Shown piece after piece: positions 50,935 to 60,329 of a stretch of 64,000 bases of DNA. A program made the translations under genes and the position numbers. The notes under the pieces are model-generated. The model had not been told where the DNA came from, did no database searches, and saw only the letters and a list, made by a program, of their open reading frames with translations. The stretch spans positions 62,001 to 126,000 of the forward strand of contig JALTVI010000068.1 of NCBI GenBank assembly GCA_027049035.1. The letters run 5' to 3'. The DNA comes from Sulfurovum sp. Lineage in GTDB: Bacteria > Campylobacterota > Campylobacteria > Campylobacterales > Sulfurovaceae. The first letter of the stretch is position 1, and each line of letters opens with the position of its first letter.

Positions 50935-52584
50935 ATGGGAACACACATACCTGAAGTAGAAGAGTCTACGAAATTCAACTTTTTTACCTCCATCTGGATC
51001 GTACCGCTGATCGCACTGGTGATTGCCGGATGGCTTGCCTACCAGTACTACGATCAGCGTGGTCCTGAGATACGCATTATTTTTGAGAAGAACGAAGGAC
51101 TGATTGCCGGACAGAGCCAGATCAAGTACCGAAATGTACCTGTGGGGCTGGTAACCGATGTAAAGCTTGAGAAAGACGGTGAAGGGGTTGTGGTCGTTGC
51201 ACGCATGAACAAGGATGCCGTCGAATTTCTCAACGAGCATACCAAGTTCTGGATCGTCAAGCCCGAATTCGGCCTGACAGGGGTAACGGGGCTTGACACG
51301 CTCATCTCCGGAACCTATGTGCAGATGTACTCTAAAAAGGGCGGCAAGAAGTTCAAAAAGACCTACCACGGACTCAACTACGCCTACCGTGACAATGAAG
51401 GGGGAAAGTACTTTGTACTCAAAGCCGAAAAGGGTGACAGTTCTGTAAAAAAAGGGACCCCTGTTTACCTTCAGAATATCGAAGTGGGGAAGGTGGAGTA
51501 TGTCACGCTCGGCTTTGACGATGTGAGTGTCGATGTCATCGTATTTATCGACAGACCTTATGTCCCTTATGTCCATACAGACTCGAAGTTCTGGGTGCGT
51601 GGGGCGGTCAGTGCGACACTGAACAACGGCAGTCTCGATGTCGACATCGCACCGGTGCAGGACCTCATACAGGGTGCGATCGAGTTCTCCAGTACCGGAA
51701 AAGATGACAAGGCGAAAGTACCCGATCTCTTTACCTTCAAACTCTACCCCAGCAAGAGCGAAATATCCAAGCAGCGTATCGGAAGCGGTACGCCGCACAG
51801 GGAGCATTTTGTACTCAAAACCAGACACTCCATCGCGAATCTGCATATCGGTGCTCCGGTGCGTTATGAGGGCTTTACTGTGGGCAATGTCGTCGATGTG
51901 GCGCTCAAGTATGACAGCAATACACATTTGATGGACGGACAAGTCCATGTGGAGATCGACACTTCGGTCTTTGCCGAGAGTGAAGAGAAGAACGACACAG
52001 GTGTCGGCAACTTTTACAAGGCTGTTGAAGAGGGGATGCGAGCACATATTGCGCAGCTCAACCCTATTACCGGATCGCTCTATGTCAAGCTGGCATTTGA
52101 TGAGGCAGTGCAGGAGAGTAATGATACCATCACCAAAGAGGGACGTTTTGCCTACCTGCCTACGGTCGACTATGTGCCGAGTGACATCATGAAGAGTGTG
52201 TCCGGCATTTTGGAGAAGCTGGAAAAACTGCCGCTTGAAAAACTGGTCGATACGCTGCAGCAGACTATAGCGCAGAGCCGAAAACCGATCGCCCATGCAG
52301 ATGAGGTGCTGCTTGAGCTGAAAAAGAGTGTCGATGCGCTCAATGCGATGACTTCCAAAAAGAGTTTCGCACAGATGCCAGACCGGGTTGATGCCGCACT
52401 CAAGGAGCTGGAACGCATGCTGCGCCAGGCACGAAAAACGATCAAAGGATACGACAGCAACTCGCTTGTCACCCGCCAGATCAGCGCAACGCTGAAGACG
52501 ATCAAGAAGACATCCGAGGAGATGGACCGCTTCCTGAGGATGCTCAACCGCAAACCAAATTCACTGATATTCGGAGACCGATAA
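50935..52584 (+). CDS. pqiB: PqiB, MCE-domain lipid transport protein
   Basis: 549 residues. A short cytoplasmic N-terminus and one membrane helix (about 20-40) are followed by three MCE domains (about 43-135, 158-220 and 285-395), each with GLxxGxxxVxYxNVxVGxV-type patterns such as GLIAGQSQIKYRNVPVGLV and LHIGAPVRYEGFTVGNV. A long alpha-helical tail (400-540) forms the needle that spans the periplasm in E. coli PqiB. It is coupled to pqiC by a one-base overlap. Confidence 0.92.
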   Translation: MGTHIPEVEESTKFNFFTSIWIVPLIALVIAGWLAYQYYDQRGPEIRIIFEKNEGLIAGQSQIKYRNVPVGLVTDVKLEKDGEGVVVVARMNKDAVEFLNEHTKFWIVKPEFGLTGVTGLDTLISGTYVQMYSKKGGKKFKKTYHGLNYAYRDNEGGKYFVLKAEKGDSSVKKGTPVYLQNIEVGKVEYVTLGFDDVSVDVIVFIDRPYVPYVHTDSKFWVRGAVSATLNNGSLDVDIAPVQDLIQGAIEFSSTGKDDKAKVPDLFTFKLYPSKSEISKQRIGSGTPHREHFVLKTRHSIANLHIGAPVRYEGFTVGNVVDVALKYDSNTHLMDGQVHVEIDTSVFAESEEKNDTGVGNFYKAVEEGMRAHIAQLNPITGSLYVKLAFDEAVQESNDTITKEGRFAYLPTVDYVPSDIMKSVSGILEKLEKLPLEKLVDTLQQTIAQSRKPIAHADEVLLELKKSVDALNAMTSKKSFAQMPDRVDAALKELERMLRQARKTIKGYDSNSLVTRQISATLKTIKKTSEEMDRFLRMLNRKPNSLIFGDR

Positions 52585-53138
52585 TGCGTACAGCCTTTTT
52601 TACCCTTTTTGTCGCCTTGCTGCTTGGCGGGTGTGCCGGCAGCGGCAACTACTTTGTTCTTTCAAACCCTTCACAGCCGACACAGATGCGTCAGGTACGT
52701 ACAAGCATAGGAGTGGAGAGTGTCACCGTGCCGAAGTATCTCTTCAAGCGTAACATTGCCGTAGCGAAATCCTCCAACCGGATTACCTTCCTCACCGGCG
52801 GAGAGTGGGCCGAGGATATGGACGAGGGGCTGACACGCCGTGTCGTTACCTATCTGCAACGCGCCCTGCGCAACCCCAATGTGCATGCTTATCCCTGGGG
52901 TGTGGAGCAGCAGCCGCAGCGTATTCTTAAAATTTCCATCTCGCGATTCATCGCCGAGAACGGAAAAGTCTACCTCGATGCCTCCTGGAGTGTTGAAGAT
53001 ACCCAAAGCGGACGCAGCACTTCACACCTCTTCAGTACTGCAGTCGAAACAGGCGGGAATGATGTCGAACATATTGTAGCTGCAATGGACAGAGCCTTCG
53101 GACGTTTTGAAGCGGCCCTGGCACGCGGGTTGAAGTAG
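52584..53138 (+). CDS. pqiC: PqiC-like outer-membrane lipoprotein
   Basis: 184 residues with lipobox LGGC (Cys at about 17). The following NYFVLSN, GVESVTVPKYLFKRNIAV and EWAEDMDEGLTRRVVTYLQRAL match the ABC_trans_aux/PqiC family. It docks the PqiB needle at the outer membrane. The start overlaps the pqiB stop, and its own stop overlaps the next start (TAGTG). Confidence 0.9.
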   Translation: MRTAFFTLFVALLLGGCAGSGNYFVLSNPSQPTQMRQVRTSIGVESVTVPKYLFKRNIAVAKSSNRITFLTGGEWAEDMDEGLTRRVVTYLQRALRNPNVHAYPWGVEQQPQRILKISISRFIAENGKVYLDASWSVEDTQSGRSTSHLFSTAVETGGNDVEHIVAAMDRAFGRFEAALARGLK

Positions 53139-55444
53139 TGGCTGCATACATACGGCTGCTGTACCGTCTGCGCTGGATTGTGGCACTGGGGGTACCGCTG
53201 GTGGTGCTTTTTCTTGCAAGCTATCTCAAGCACCTCGAGATCGACGGGTCATACCGTATCTGGTTTGAAAAGGATGCGCAGGTTCTGAAAACCTATGACA
53301 ACTTCAGGAACGAATTCTCCAACGATGACGGTGTGACAATCATCTTCCGCGATGAGAATGGCATCTTCAACCAAAAAGCGCTGGGTACAGTGATGCGCAT
53401 TACCGAAGCGCTGTGGGATATGGATCGTGTCGACAGGGTGGACTCCATCACCAACTATCAGTATGTGCATGCCGACCCTGCCCATCCTGACGAGGTGCTT
53501 GTCGATGACTTCATTGAAGATATTGATGAGGCCAATGCCTCCTACTTTGCCGACAGAAAGCAGATAGCAACCAACGACCCCATTGTCGTCAACAGCTTTG
53601 TCTCGCAAGACGGCACAACCACGATGATCTTCGCCCGTCTCGAGCCCGATGCCAACGAGGAGGGGAATGTCTCCGGAGAGATCATGAAGGCGGTGCATGC
53701 CATTGTCGACCCAGAAGCGAACAGAACCGGCTACAAGTTCTGGCTCAACGGCGGTCCTGCCATCACGCAGACGTTCGTGGAGATCGCAGGCAGTGATGCG
53801 GCCACCTTTACGCCGCTGGTCCTGCTGATTGCCATGGTGCTGCTCTTTGCACTTTTCAGGCGTGTCAGTGGCGCGCTCATTCCGGTGGGCGTAGTGCTCT
53901 TCACCTTTCTGACCGTTATTGGCATTCAGGTGCTGCTGGGTTACAAACTCAACAACTTTACCGCCAACATCCCTGTTTTCATCATCGCCATAGGCATCGC
54001 CGATGCGGTGCACATCTACAGTGTCTGGCGTATGCAGCGCCAGGCGGGCGAAGCGAACTACCGTGCAGTTGAAACAGCCCTTGTAAAGAACTTTCTGCCT
54101 ATTTTCCTTACATCGGCGACAACAATGGTGGGCTTTGCGACACTTGCCCTCTCCAAAGTTGTTCCCGTCGCTACTTTGGGTATCGCCACGGCAAGCGGTG
54201 CGCTGCTTGCCTTTCTGATTTCGGTCACCTGGATGCCGGCGGTTCTTTTTCTGCTGGCACGCGCACATGCACCTAGTGCAGAAAAAGAGGAGCGAAACTT
54301 TGTACAGCCGTGGAGTTACGGCAACTTTATCGTCAGATACAGCAGGCAGATCGTCCTGGTTTCTGTCGGGGTCATGCTGCTGCTGGGAGCGGGGCTGTGG
54401 CGTATCAAGATCGACAGCAACACCATCCGCTACTTCGATAAGGAGGTGGAGATTCGAAAATCTTCCGAGTTCAACATGGCGCATCTTACCGGCCCGATGT
54501 CCTACACGCTCATTGTCGACAGCGGCAAAAAAGACGGTATCAAGGAGCCTGCGTTTTTGAAAACCGTAGAGCGTTTCGGCAGGGAGTACCAAAAGCGTTT
54601 TCCCAAGGACGTACGTCATGTCAGTTCGCTGCTGGATGTGATCAAACGCTACAACAAAATATTCAACGGTACCGAAACGGTGCCCAAGAGGCGCGATTTG
54701 GTCGCCCAGTACCTGCTGCTCTACAGCACGTCGCTCAAACCCGGCATGGAGATCACCGACAAGATTGACTTCGACCAGCGCAAATTCCGCATTACGGTAC
54801 TGACAAACATTGTCGATACGAGCAAAGACCTTGAGATGATACGCTTTGCACAGCAGTGGTGGGAAAATACACCCTACACAATGGAAATTACCGGACAGAC
54901 GGTGATGTACGCCTTTATGCAGGATGATATCACCGACACGCTCATCTGGTCACTCTCGCTGACGCTGCTGATCGTTTCGCTGATGTTGCTGCTGATCTTC
55001 CGACGGGTGAAGCTGCTCTGGATTCTGATGCTGCCAAACATCCTGCCGGTCGTGCTGGTACTCGGTGTGATGGGCTGGCTGGGGTTGACCATCGACATGG
55101 GCGTAGCCATTGCCGGGGCGATTATCATCGGTGTGGCAGTGGATGATACGATCCACTTTCTTGCCAAATATTTCGATGCGCGCAAGCGGGGGCTCTCGAT
55201 GGTTGAGAGTTTTGATGAAGTGTTGCAGTATGCGGGCAGGGCAATTCTCTTTACGACAGTGGTGCTCAGCTTCTCCTTTGCCGTCTTTCTTTTCAGCGAC
55301 TTCGTGCCCAACCGGAACTTCGGCATCGTAACCGCTGTTGCGTTGGCGATTGCCCTGCTTGCCGACCTGTTGCTGCTGCCGGCGCTCCTGAGCCTGTTCG
55401 ATAACAAAACCTATACCATTTCAAAGGAAACAAATGCATCTTAA
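53138..55444 (+). CDS. RND/MMPL-family exporter (first)
   Basis: 768 residues, GTG start overlapping the pqiC stop. Twelve membrane helices in two blocks: one after a large periplasmic loop (about 35-220), the other after a second loop (about 420-580). IAIGIADAVHIYSVWRMQRQ and GVAVDDTIHFLAKYFDARKRG are the conserved MMPL helix-4 motifs with Asp residues for proton relay. Members export lipids or hydrophobic compounds (hopanoid-type HpnN, MmpL). Directly in the pqi operon, suggesting lipid trafficking. It overlaps the second exporter by 11 bases. Confidence 0.88.
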   Translation: MAAYIRLLYRLRWIVALGVPLVVLFLASYLKHLEIDGSYRIWFEKDAQVLKTYDNFRNEFSNDDGVTIIFRDENGIFNQKALGTVMRITEALWDMDRVDRVDSITNYQYVHADPAHPDEVLVDDFIEDIDEANASYFADRKQIATNDPIVVNSFVSQDGTTTMIFARLEPDANEEGNVSGEIMKAVHAIVDPEANRTGYKFWLNGGPAITQTFVEIAGSDAATFTPLVLLIAMVLLFALFRRVSGALIPVGVVLFTFLTVIGIQVLLGYKLNNFTANIPVFIIAIGIADAVHIYSVWRMQRQAGEANYRAVETALVKNFLPIFLTSATTMVGFATLALSKVVPVATLGIATASGALLAFLISVTWMPAVLFLLARAHAPSAEKEERNFVQPWSYGNFIVRYSRQIVLVSVGVMLLLGAGLWRIKIDSNTIRYFDKEVEIRKSSEFNMAHLTGPMSYTLIVDSGKKDGIKEPAFLKTVERFGREYQKRFPKDVRHVSSLLDVIKRYNKIFNGTETVPKRRDLVAQYLLLYSTSLKPGMEITDKIDFDQRKFRITVLTNIVDTSKDLEMIRFAQQWWENTPYTMEITGQTVMYAFMQDDITDTLIWSLSLTLLIVSLMLLLIFRRVKLLWILMLPNILPVVLVLGVMGWLGLTIDMGVAIAGAIIIGVAVDDTIHFLAKYFDARKRGLSMVESFDEVLQYAGRAILFTTVVLSFSFAVFLFSDFVPNRNFGIVTAVALAIALLADLLLLPALLSLFDNKTYTISKETNAS

Positions 55445-57854
55445 ATTCGAAGCAAAAATGGGCGCGTTTGGCCGTTTTGTGGCTGAAAACCCCATCAAGG
55501 TGATCGTTGCCGTCATTATTCTGCTGGCCTTTCCCATTTCCCATCTGCCGCTGATCAAGTTCGATACCTCCACGGAGGGTTTCATGCACGAAAAAGACCC
55601 CGTACTGCAGACCTACAACCGCTTCAGGGATCAGTTCGGCAGGGATGAGAAGATCGCTGTTGCCATCAAAAGCGACAAGGTATTCACACTGCCGTTTTTA
55701 AAGATGCTGCGCGAGATGCATGAAGAGATCGAAGCGAAAGTACCCTACATTGACGATGTGACATCGCTCTACAATGTACGAAATACACGCGGTGAAGGGG
55801 ACAAACTCATCACCGATGACCTGCTTGAGCCTTTCCCCCAAAGCGAGGCTGATGTTGAGGCCATTAAAAAGCGTGCGCTTGCGTCACATTTCTACAAAAA
55901 TCTCCTCCTCTCCGAAGATGGAAAAATGACGGCGATCGTCATCGAGACGGATACGTATACCCATGAGGGTGAAGAGAAGGTATCGGATGAAGATGCTTTC
56001 GAGGAAGAGGGTGCCTTTGAAGAGGAGAGTACGCCACAGAGTCAAAAACGTGACTATCTCAGTGACCAGGAGAATGCTGAAGTGGTCCAGGCGGTGCGGA
56101 AGATTGTGAAAAAATACCACGAACGCTACGGCATCGAAGCCTACATTGCAGGCTCTCCATCAGTGATGGATGCGCTCAAGCACCAGATGCAGGCAGACAT
56201 GCAGAAGTTTACACGGGTGACCTTTCTGATCATTATCGTTTTTCTCTTCGTGATGTTCCGCCGTGTTTCGGCAGTTGTCTATCCGCTGCTGGTGGTCATT
56301 CTGGCCCTGCTGGCAACGGTAGGAACCATGGGGTGGGCAGGTGTGGCGTTCAAACTGCCTACTCAGATCGTCCCCTCGCTGATACTGGCAGTGAGTGTGG
56401 GTGCGACGGTGCATGTGCTCTCCATCTTCTTTGACCGCTTCAATACAGAAGGGGACAAAAAGGAGGCCATTGCCTTTACCATGCGCCACTCCGGTCTTGC
56501 CATTATCATGACTTCGGTGACCACCGCTATTGGTATCGGCTCCTTTTCGGGGTCAGAGGTGGCCCCCATCTCAGACCTCGGTATCTTCGCCTCGCTTGGG
56601 GTGATGGTATCGCTTGTACTAACGTTGACGCTCCTGCCTGCGCTTCTAAGTATTACAAGACTCAAACAGCGTCCTAAGAAGGGTCCCGGCAGACTCGACC
56701 GTATCATGGGACAGCTTGCGGTGGTGCCGGTACGCCACTACAAAGGCATTATTGCGGCAAGTGCGGTTCTGGTAGCCGTTTCGCTGCTGGCAGCATCGAA
56801 GATAGAACTCTCACACAACCCGCTCTACTGGTTTGAAGCCGGTGATCCCAACCGTGTGGCAACCGAGACGATCGATGCGCACATGAACGGTACGGTCACC
56901 ATTGAAGCGGTGGTCGATACAGGCAAAGAGAACGGCTGGAACGACCCTGAAAGGCTGGAAAAACTCAATGAGATGAGTGCGAAACTCGAAACGTATATCG
57001 ATGCCTATACGCATATCGGCAAGGTGATCTCGCTGGCAACAATCGTCAAAGAGACCAACCGCGCACTGCACGAGAACAACGAGAGTTACTACGCTATTCC
57101 CCAAAATGCCGACCTCGTTTCACAGGAACTGCTGCTCTTTGAAAACTCCGGAAGCGATGATCTTGAAGATGTTGTCGACAGCCAGTTCTCCAAGGCGCGT
57201 ATCACCATCAAGGTACCCTGGACCGATGCGGTCAAGGCGGTAGGTGTGCTGCACTACATCGAAAAAGAGGTGGCCCGGACCTTCCCGGATGACAAGGTGG
57301 AAGTTACGGGGATGATCCCGCTGCTTGTCAACACCTTTTCACAGGCAGTCAGCTCATCAGTTCGCAGTTACTTTATCGCGTTTATACTTATTTCACTGAT
57401 GATGATACTGATTCTGGGCTCCGTACGTATCGGATTGCTGAGTATGATTCCCAATTTGACGCCTATTATTATGGGGCTGCTTATCATGTATGTGGCAAAC
57501 ATCCCGCTGGATATGTTTACCCTGCTCATCGGTTCCATCGCGATCGGGCTGGCGGTGGATGATACCATTCACTTCCTGCACAACTTCCGCCGCTACTACC
57601 TGGAGTGTCACGATAGTGCCCTTGCGATAGAAAAAACTTTTTATACGACAGGAAAAGCAATGGTTATAACAACGATTGTGCTATCATTGGGCTTTTATGC
57701 CTATATGCTCGCACAGATGGTCTCGGTACGCAACTTCGGTCTGCTGACAGGTTCGGTCATTGTGCTGGCACTGCTGGCGGACCTGCTGCTTGCACCCGCA
57801 CTGATGATCGTTGCGGCGAAGCGGGGATGGATCGATGGAGTTAAGAGTGAATAG
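55434..57854 (+). CDS. RND/MMPL-family exporter (second)
   Basis: 806 residues, paralogue of the previous gene. Motifs SLILAVSVGATVHVLSIFFDRFN and GSIAIGLAVDDTIHFLHNFRRYY mark the two helix-4 regions. In the first block the usual Asp is replaced by Thr (SVGATVHVL, versus GIADAVHIY in its neighbour), while the second keeps the Asp pair, as is common in one partner of asymmetric MMPL pairs. An acidic insertion (about 180-205) lies in loop 1. The last codons are formed by a heptamer repeat array. ATG with AAAGGA upstream. Confidence 0.87.
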   Translation: MHLKFEAKMGAFGRFVAENPIKVIVAVIILLAFPISHLPLIKFDTSTEGFMHEKDPVLQTYNRFRDQFGRDEKIAVAIKSDKVFTLPFLKMLREMHEEIEAKVPYIDDVTSLYNVRNTRGEGDKLITDDLLEPFPQSEADVEAIKKRALASHFYKNLLLSEDGKMTAIVIETDTYTHEGEEKVSDEDAFEEEGAFEEESTPQSQKRDYLSDQENAEVVQAVRKIVKKYHERYGIEAYIAGSPSVMDALKHQMQADMQKFTRVTFLIIIVFLFVMFRRVSAVVYPLLVVILALLATVGTMGWAGVAFKLPTQIVPSLILAVSVGATVHVLSIFFDRFNTEGDKKEAIAFTMRHSGLAIIMTSVTTAIGIGSFSGSEVAPISDLGIFASLGVMVSLVLTLTLLPALLSITRLKQRPKKGPGRLDRIMGQLAVVPVRHYKGIIAASAVLVAVSLLAASKIELSHNPLYWFEAGDPNRVATETIDAHMNGTVTIEAVVDTGKENGWNDPERLEKLNEMSAKLETYIDAYTHIGKVISLATIVKETNRALHENNESYYAIPQNADLVSQELLLFENSGSDDLEDVVDSQFSKARITIKVPWTDAVKAVGVLHYIEKEVARTFPDDKVEVTGMIPLLVNTFSQAVSSSVRSYFIAFILISLMMILILGSVRIGLLSMIPNLTPIIMGLLIMYVANIPLDMFTLLIGSIAIGLAVDDTIHFLHNFRRYYLECHDSALAIEKTFYTTGKAMVITTIVLSLGFYAYMLAQMVSVRNFGLLTGSVIVLALLADLLLAPALMIVAAKRGWIDGVKSE

Positions 57855-57902
57855 TGAATAGTGAAGAGTTTCGGTATGCTTTTCTGTTGAAAAGCTTTTA
57901 TT
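57841..57902 (+). repeat. Heptamer tail plus hairpin terminator behind the second exporter
   Basis: TTAAGAGTGAATAGTGAATAGTGAAGAGTT-type run (unit AGTGAAT, 57841-57870), then GGTATGC and hairpin GCTTTTC-TGTT-GAAAAGC (57878-57895) followed by TTTTATT. It supplies the last codons and stop of the exporter gene and looks like an intrinsic terminator. Closely related to 11420-11484. Confidence 0.75.
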
Positions 57903-57953
57903 GATATCTATTTTACATAATATTGCAGGTTAGAACATAAAAGGAGAACAAGA

Positions 57954-58748
57954 ATGAAGAGAACGATTTTGATGACATTGGCGGCTGTGATGCTGGCGGG
58001 GGTTTCTGCCTATGCGGACGACCCCAAGGCGCGTGCGATTATGGAGAAGGTCGATGCACGTGATGACGGCAAGACGATCGAACAGGATATGAAGATGATC
58101 CTCATCGACAAGCGCGGCAAGAAGCGTGTGCGCGACATCAAGTCTTACGGCAAAGACTACGGCAAGGATGAGTACAAGGTGATGTTCTTCAAATCGCCTG
58201 CAGATGTGCGCAACACGGGGTTTTTGACTTACGACTATGACGACCCGAAGAAAGATGATGACCAGTGGCTCTACCTTCCCGCACTCAAAAAGGTCAAGCG
58301 TATCCCGAGTTCGGACAAATCCTCCAGCTTCATGGGTTCGGATTTTTCCTACTTCGATATGACCGACAGGAACCTCGAAGATTACGACTTCAAACTGCTC
58401 AAAGAGACATCAGTCCGGGGTCACAAGGCGTGGATGATCGAGTCGATGCCGCGTACGAAGAAGGTGGTCAAGGAGTCGGGGTACCTCAAGAGCATCGGCA
58501 TTGTCAGACAGGACAACTATGTCGTGGTGCGCTCCATCGGGTTTATGAAGAACGGCCGCAAGAAGTATATGGATATGACAAAACTCCACAAGCAAAACGG
58601 TATCTGGGTACCGGACGAGATCACGATGACGACCAAAAAGGGCAAGAAGACGCTGCACAAGACGATTCTGCAGTTTACCAACATCAAACTCAATAAGCCC
58701 ATCAGTGACAGCATGTTCAAGACGCGCAGACTTGAAAAAGGACTCTAA
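57954..58748 (+). CDS. LolA-like periplasmic lipoprotein/lipid-sorting protein
   Basis: 264 residues with a signal peptide (cleavage near AYAD, about 22). The body matches the outer-membrane lipoprotein-sorting (LolA-like) domain usually encoded beside RND/MMPL exporters: MFFKSPADVRNTGFLTYDYDD, QWLYLPALKKVKRI and SSSFMGSDFSYFDM. It should carry a hydrophobic ligand in its half-barrel between inner membrane and outer membrane. GGAGAACAAG precedes the ATG. It is separated from the exporters only by the heptamer/hairpin element. Confidence 0.88.
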   Translation: MKRTILMTLAAVMLAGVSAYADDPKARAIMEKVDARDDGKTIEQDMKMILIDKRGKKRVRDIKSYGKDYGKDEYKVMFFKSPADVRNTGFLTYDYDDPKKDDDQWLYLPALKKVKRIPSSDKSSSFMGSDFSYFDMTDRNLEDYDFKLLKETSVRGHKAWMIESMPRTKKVVKESGYLKSIGIVRQDNYVVVRSIGFMKNGRKKYMDMTKLHKQNGIWVPDEITMTTKKGKKTLHKTILQFTNIKLNKPISDSMFKTRRLEKGL

Positions 58749-58751
58749 GCG

Positions 58752-60329
58752 GTGCATACGGTGTGGTTGAGAACGGCACTCTGTCTGGGGGTGATAGGCA
58801 GCAGTGTACTGGCGGATGAGAGTATCGACGATGCGATGGAGGGCTTTGACGATACACCCGCAGTGCAAGAGGCTTCCCCGGCAGTAAACACGGCAGCCTC
58901 TGACGACCTGATGGCGGGTTTTGATGATGATTCAAGCGCTGCAGGGCAGGGGAGTGATACGACAGATGAGAGTATGGCGGGGTTTGAGAGTGATGAAGAG
59001 GATGCAGCTGCCTCCAATGCGCAGAGCGCTTCCGAAAAGAGCGGTTTTCTTCCTGATGGTCTCAGCGGCGAGATCACGCAGCAGTTTGCCTTCTCATACA
59101 ACAAAGACAAACCCAAAAACCTCTTCTCTTCCCTGCGTCAGACCCTCTTTCTTGACTATGAACACACCTTTGGAAACGGCGTAAAGTTCAAGATCAACGC
59201 CAAAGCGTTCTATGATGGGATGTACGATGTCAGAAGAGGCGACTATACTGAGGAGGAGCTTGATTCTCTGCGTACGGAGATACGCCTCTACGATGCCTAT
59301 CTGGAGTGGAGTTTCAATGATCACTTCGATGCCAAAGCGGGGCGGCAGGTGGTTGTGTGGGGGCGAAGCGACACCATCCGCATCACCGATGTGCTCAACC
59401 CGCTGGACAACCGCCGTCCGGGGATCGTCGACATTGAGGATCTGCGCCTGCCCACGACCATGCTGCGCTTTGATTACAGCATCGGCGACTGGCGCATCAC
59501 TCCCATTGTCATTCTCGAGCAGCAGTTTACACTTAATCCGCCCTACGGATCTGTCTACAATCCGCTCCCGTTCGATGCGGAGCGCTACCGGGAACAGGGA
59601 TTGCGTCTTCCCTACATCCCGCAGCATGAGAGCTACCGTGACCCGACGTTCGCCCTCAGCGTAGGCGGAGAGTTTCCCGGATGGGACATCAGCTTCTACG
59701 CCGCGCATATCTATGATGATATCGGGTATATCAAAGAGCAGGGAAATATCTTTTTTCAGCCGGGTGTGAAGATTCACCATGACAAGGTCAATATGCTCGG
59801 TACGGCACTCAATGTGCTTTCAGGCTCATGGCTCTTCAAAACGGAGTGGGCCTACTGGGACAAGTTGCGTTTTACCACCGCCAATGAGAGAACATTCAAG
59901 CGTCTTGACGGGCTACTCGGTTTTGAGTACAGCGGCATCAATGAAACGACCATAAGCTACGACATCGCCATTCGGCACTTTTTGAACTATGACGAGAGGC
60001 TTGGGGTGGAGAGTATGCCAAACCCTCTATACCCCGCCTACAGCAGCGAGCCGGTGATTCCGCTTGCCCCCATCGAGAAGAATACCTATCAGCACGCTTT
60101 CCGTATCAGCTCCAACTTCATCAACGATACGCTGCATCTGAACTACCTGCATACCCGCTACGGTTTGGGGCTGGAAAAGGGCGGCTTTCAGCGTGCGTGG
60201 GTCAAGTACGATATTGCCGATGCGATCAATACGGAGGTGGGCATCGTCGACTATTTCGGTGGTACGCCGCTCTTTGACGAAGTCAAAGATGAGATGCTAT
60301 TCTTTATGGATATCTCTTACAGCTTTTAA
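58752..60329 (+). CDS. DUF1302-family outer-membrane protein with MxGFDD repeats
   Basis: 525 residues from a GTG start three bases after the previous stop. Signal peptide 1-21; an acidic, low-complexity N-terminus with three copies of a short motif (DAMEGFDD near 27, DLMAGFDDD near 52, ESMAGFESDE near 73). A beta-barrel with AKAGRQVVVWGRSDTIRITDVLNPLDNR and terminal Phe follows, as in DUF1302 proteins. It is likely the outer-membrane exit or receptor for the exporter/LolA-like system. The 3' end overlaps the convergent response-regulator gene by four bases. Confidence 0.85.
   Translation: MHTVWLRTALCLGVIGSSVLADESIDDAMEGFDDTPAVQEASPAVNTAASDDLMAGFDDDSSAAGQGSDTTDESMAGFESDEEDAAASNAQSASEKSGFLPDGLSGEITQQFAFSYNKDKPKNLFSSLRQTLFLDYEHTFGNGVKFKINAKAFYDGMYDVRRGDYTEEELDSLRTEIRLYDAYLEWSFNDHFDAKAGRQVVVWGRSDTIRITDVLNPLDNRRPGIVDIEDLRLPTTMLRFDYSIGDWRITPIVILEQQFTLNPPYGSVYNPLPFDAERYREQGLRLPYIPQHESYRDPTFALSVGGEFPGWDISFYAAHIYDDIGYIKEQGNIFFQPGVKIHHDKVNMLGTALNVLSGSWLFKTEWAYWDKLRFTTANERTFKRLDGLLGFEYSGINETTISYDIAIRHFLNYDERLGVESMPNPLYPAYSSEPVIPLAPIEKNTYQHAFRISSNFINDTLHLNYLHTRYGLGLEKGGFQRAWVKYDIADAINTEVGIVDYFGGTPLFDEVKDEMLFFMDISYSF

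Noticed and set aside
50860-52296. 478-codon minus-strand open frame opposite pqiB
   Set aside because: Shadow of pqiB with cysteine/histidine-rich, unlikely composition; pqiB has three clear MCE domains.
53249-54619. 456-codon minus-strand open frame opposite the first exporter
   Set aside because: Shadow frame; the composition (His/Asp rich, no hydrophobic core) is not protein-like.
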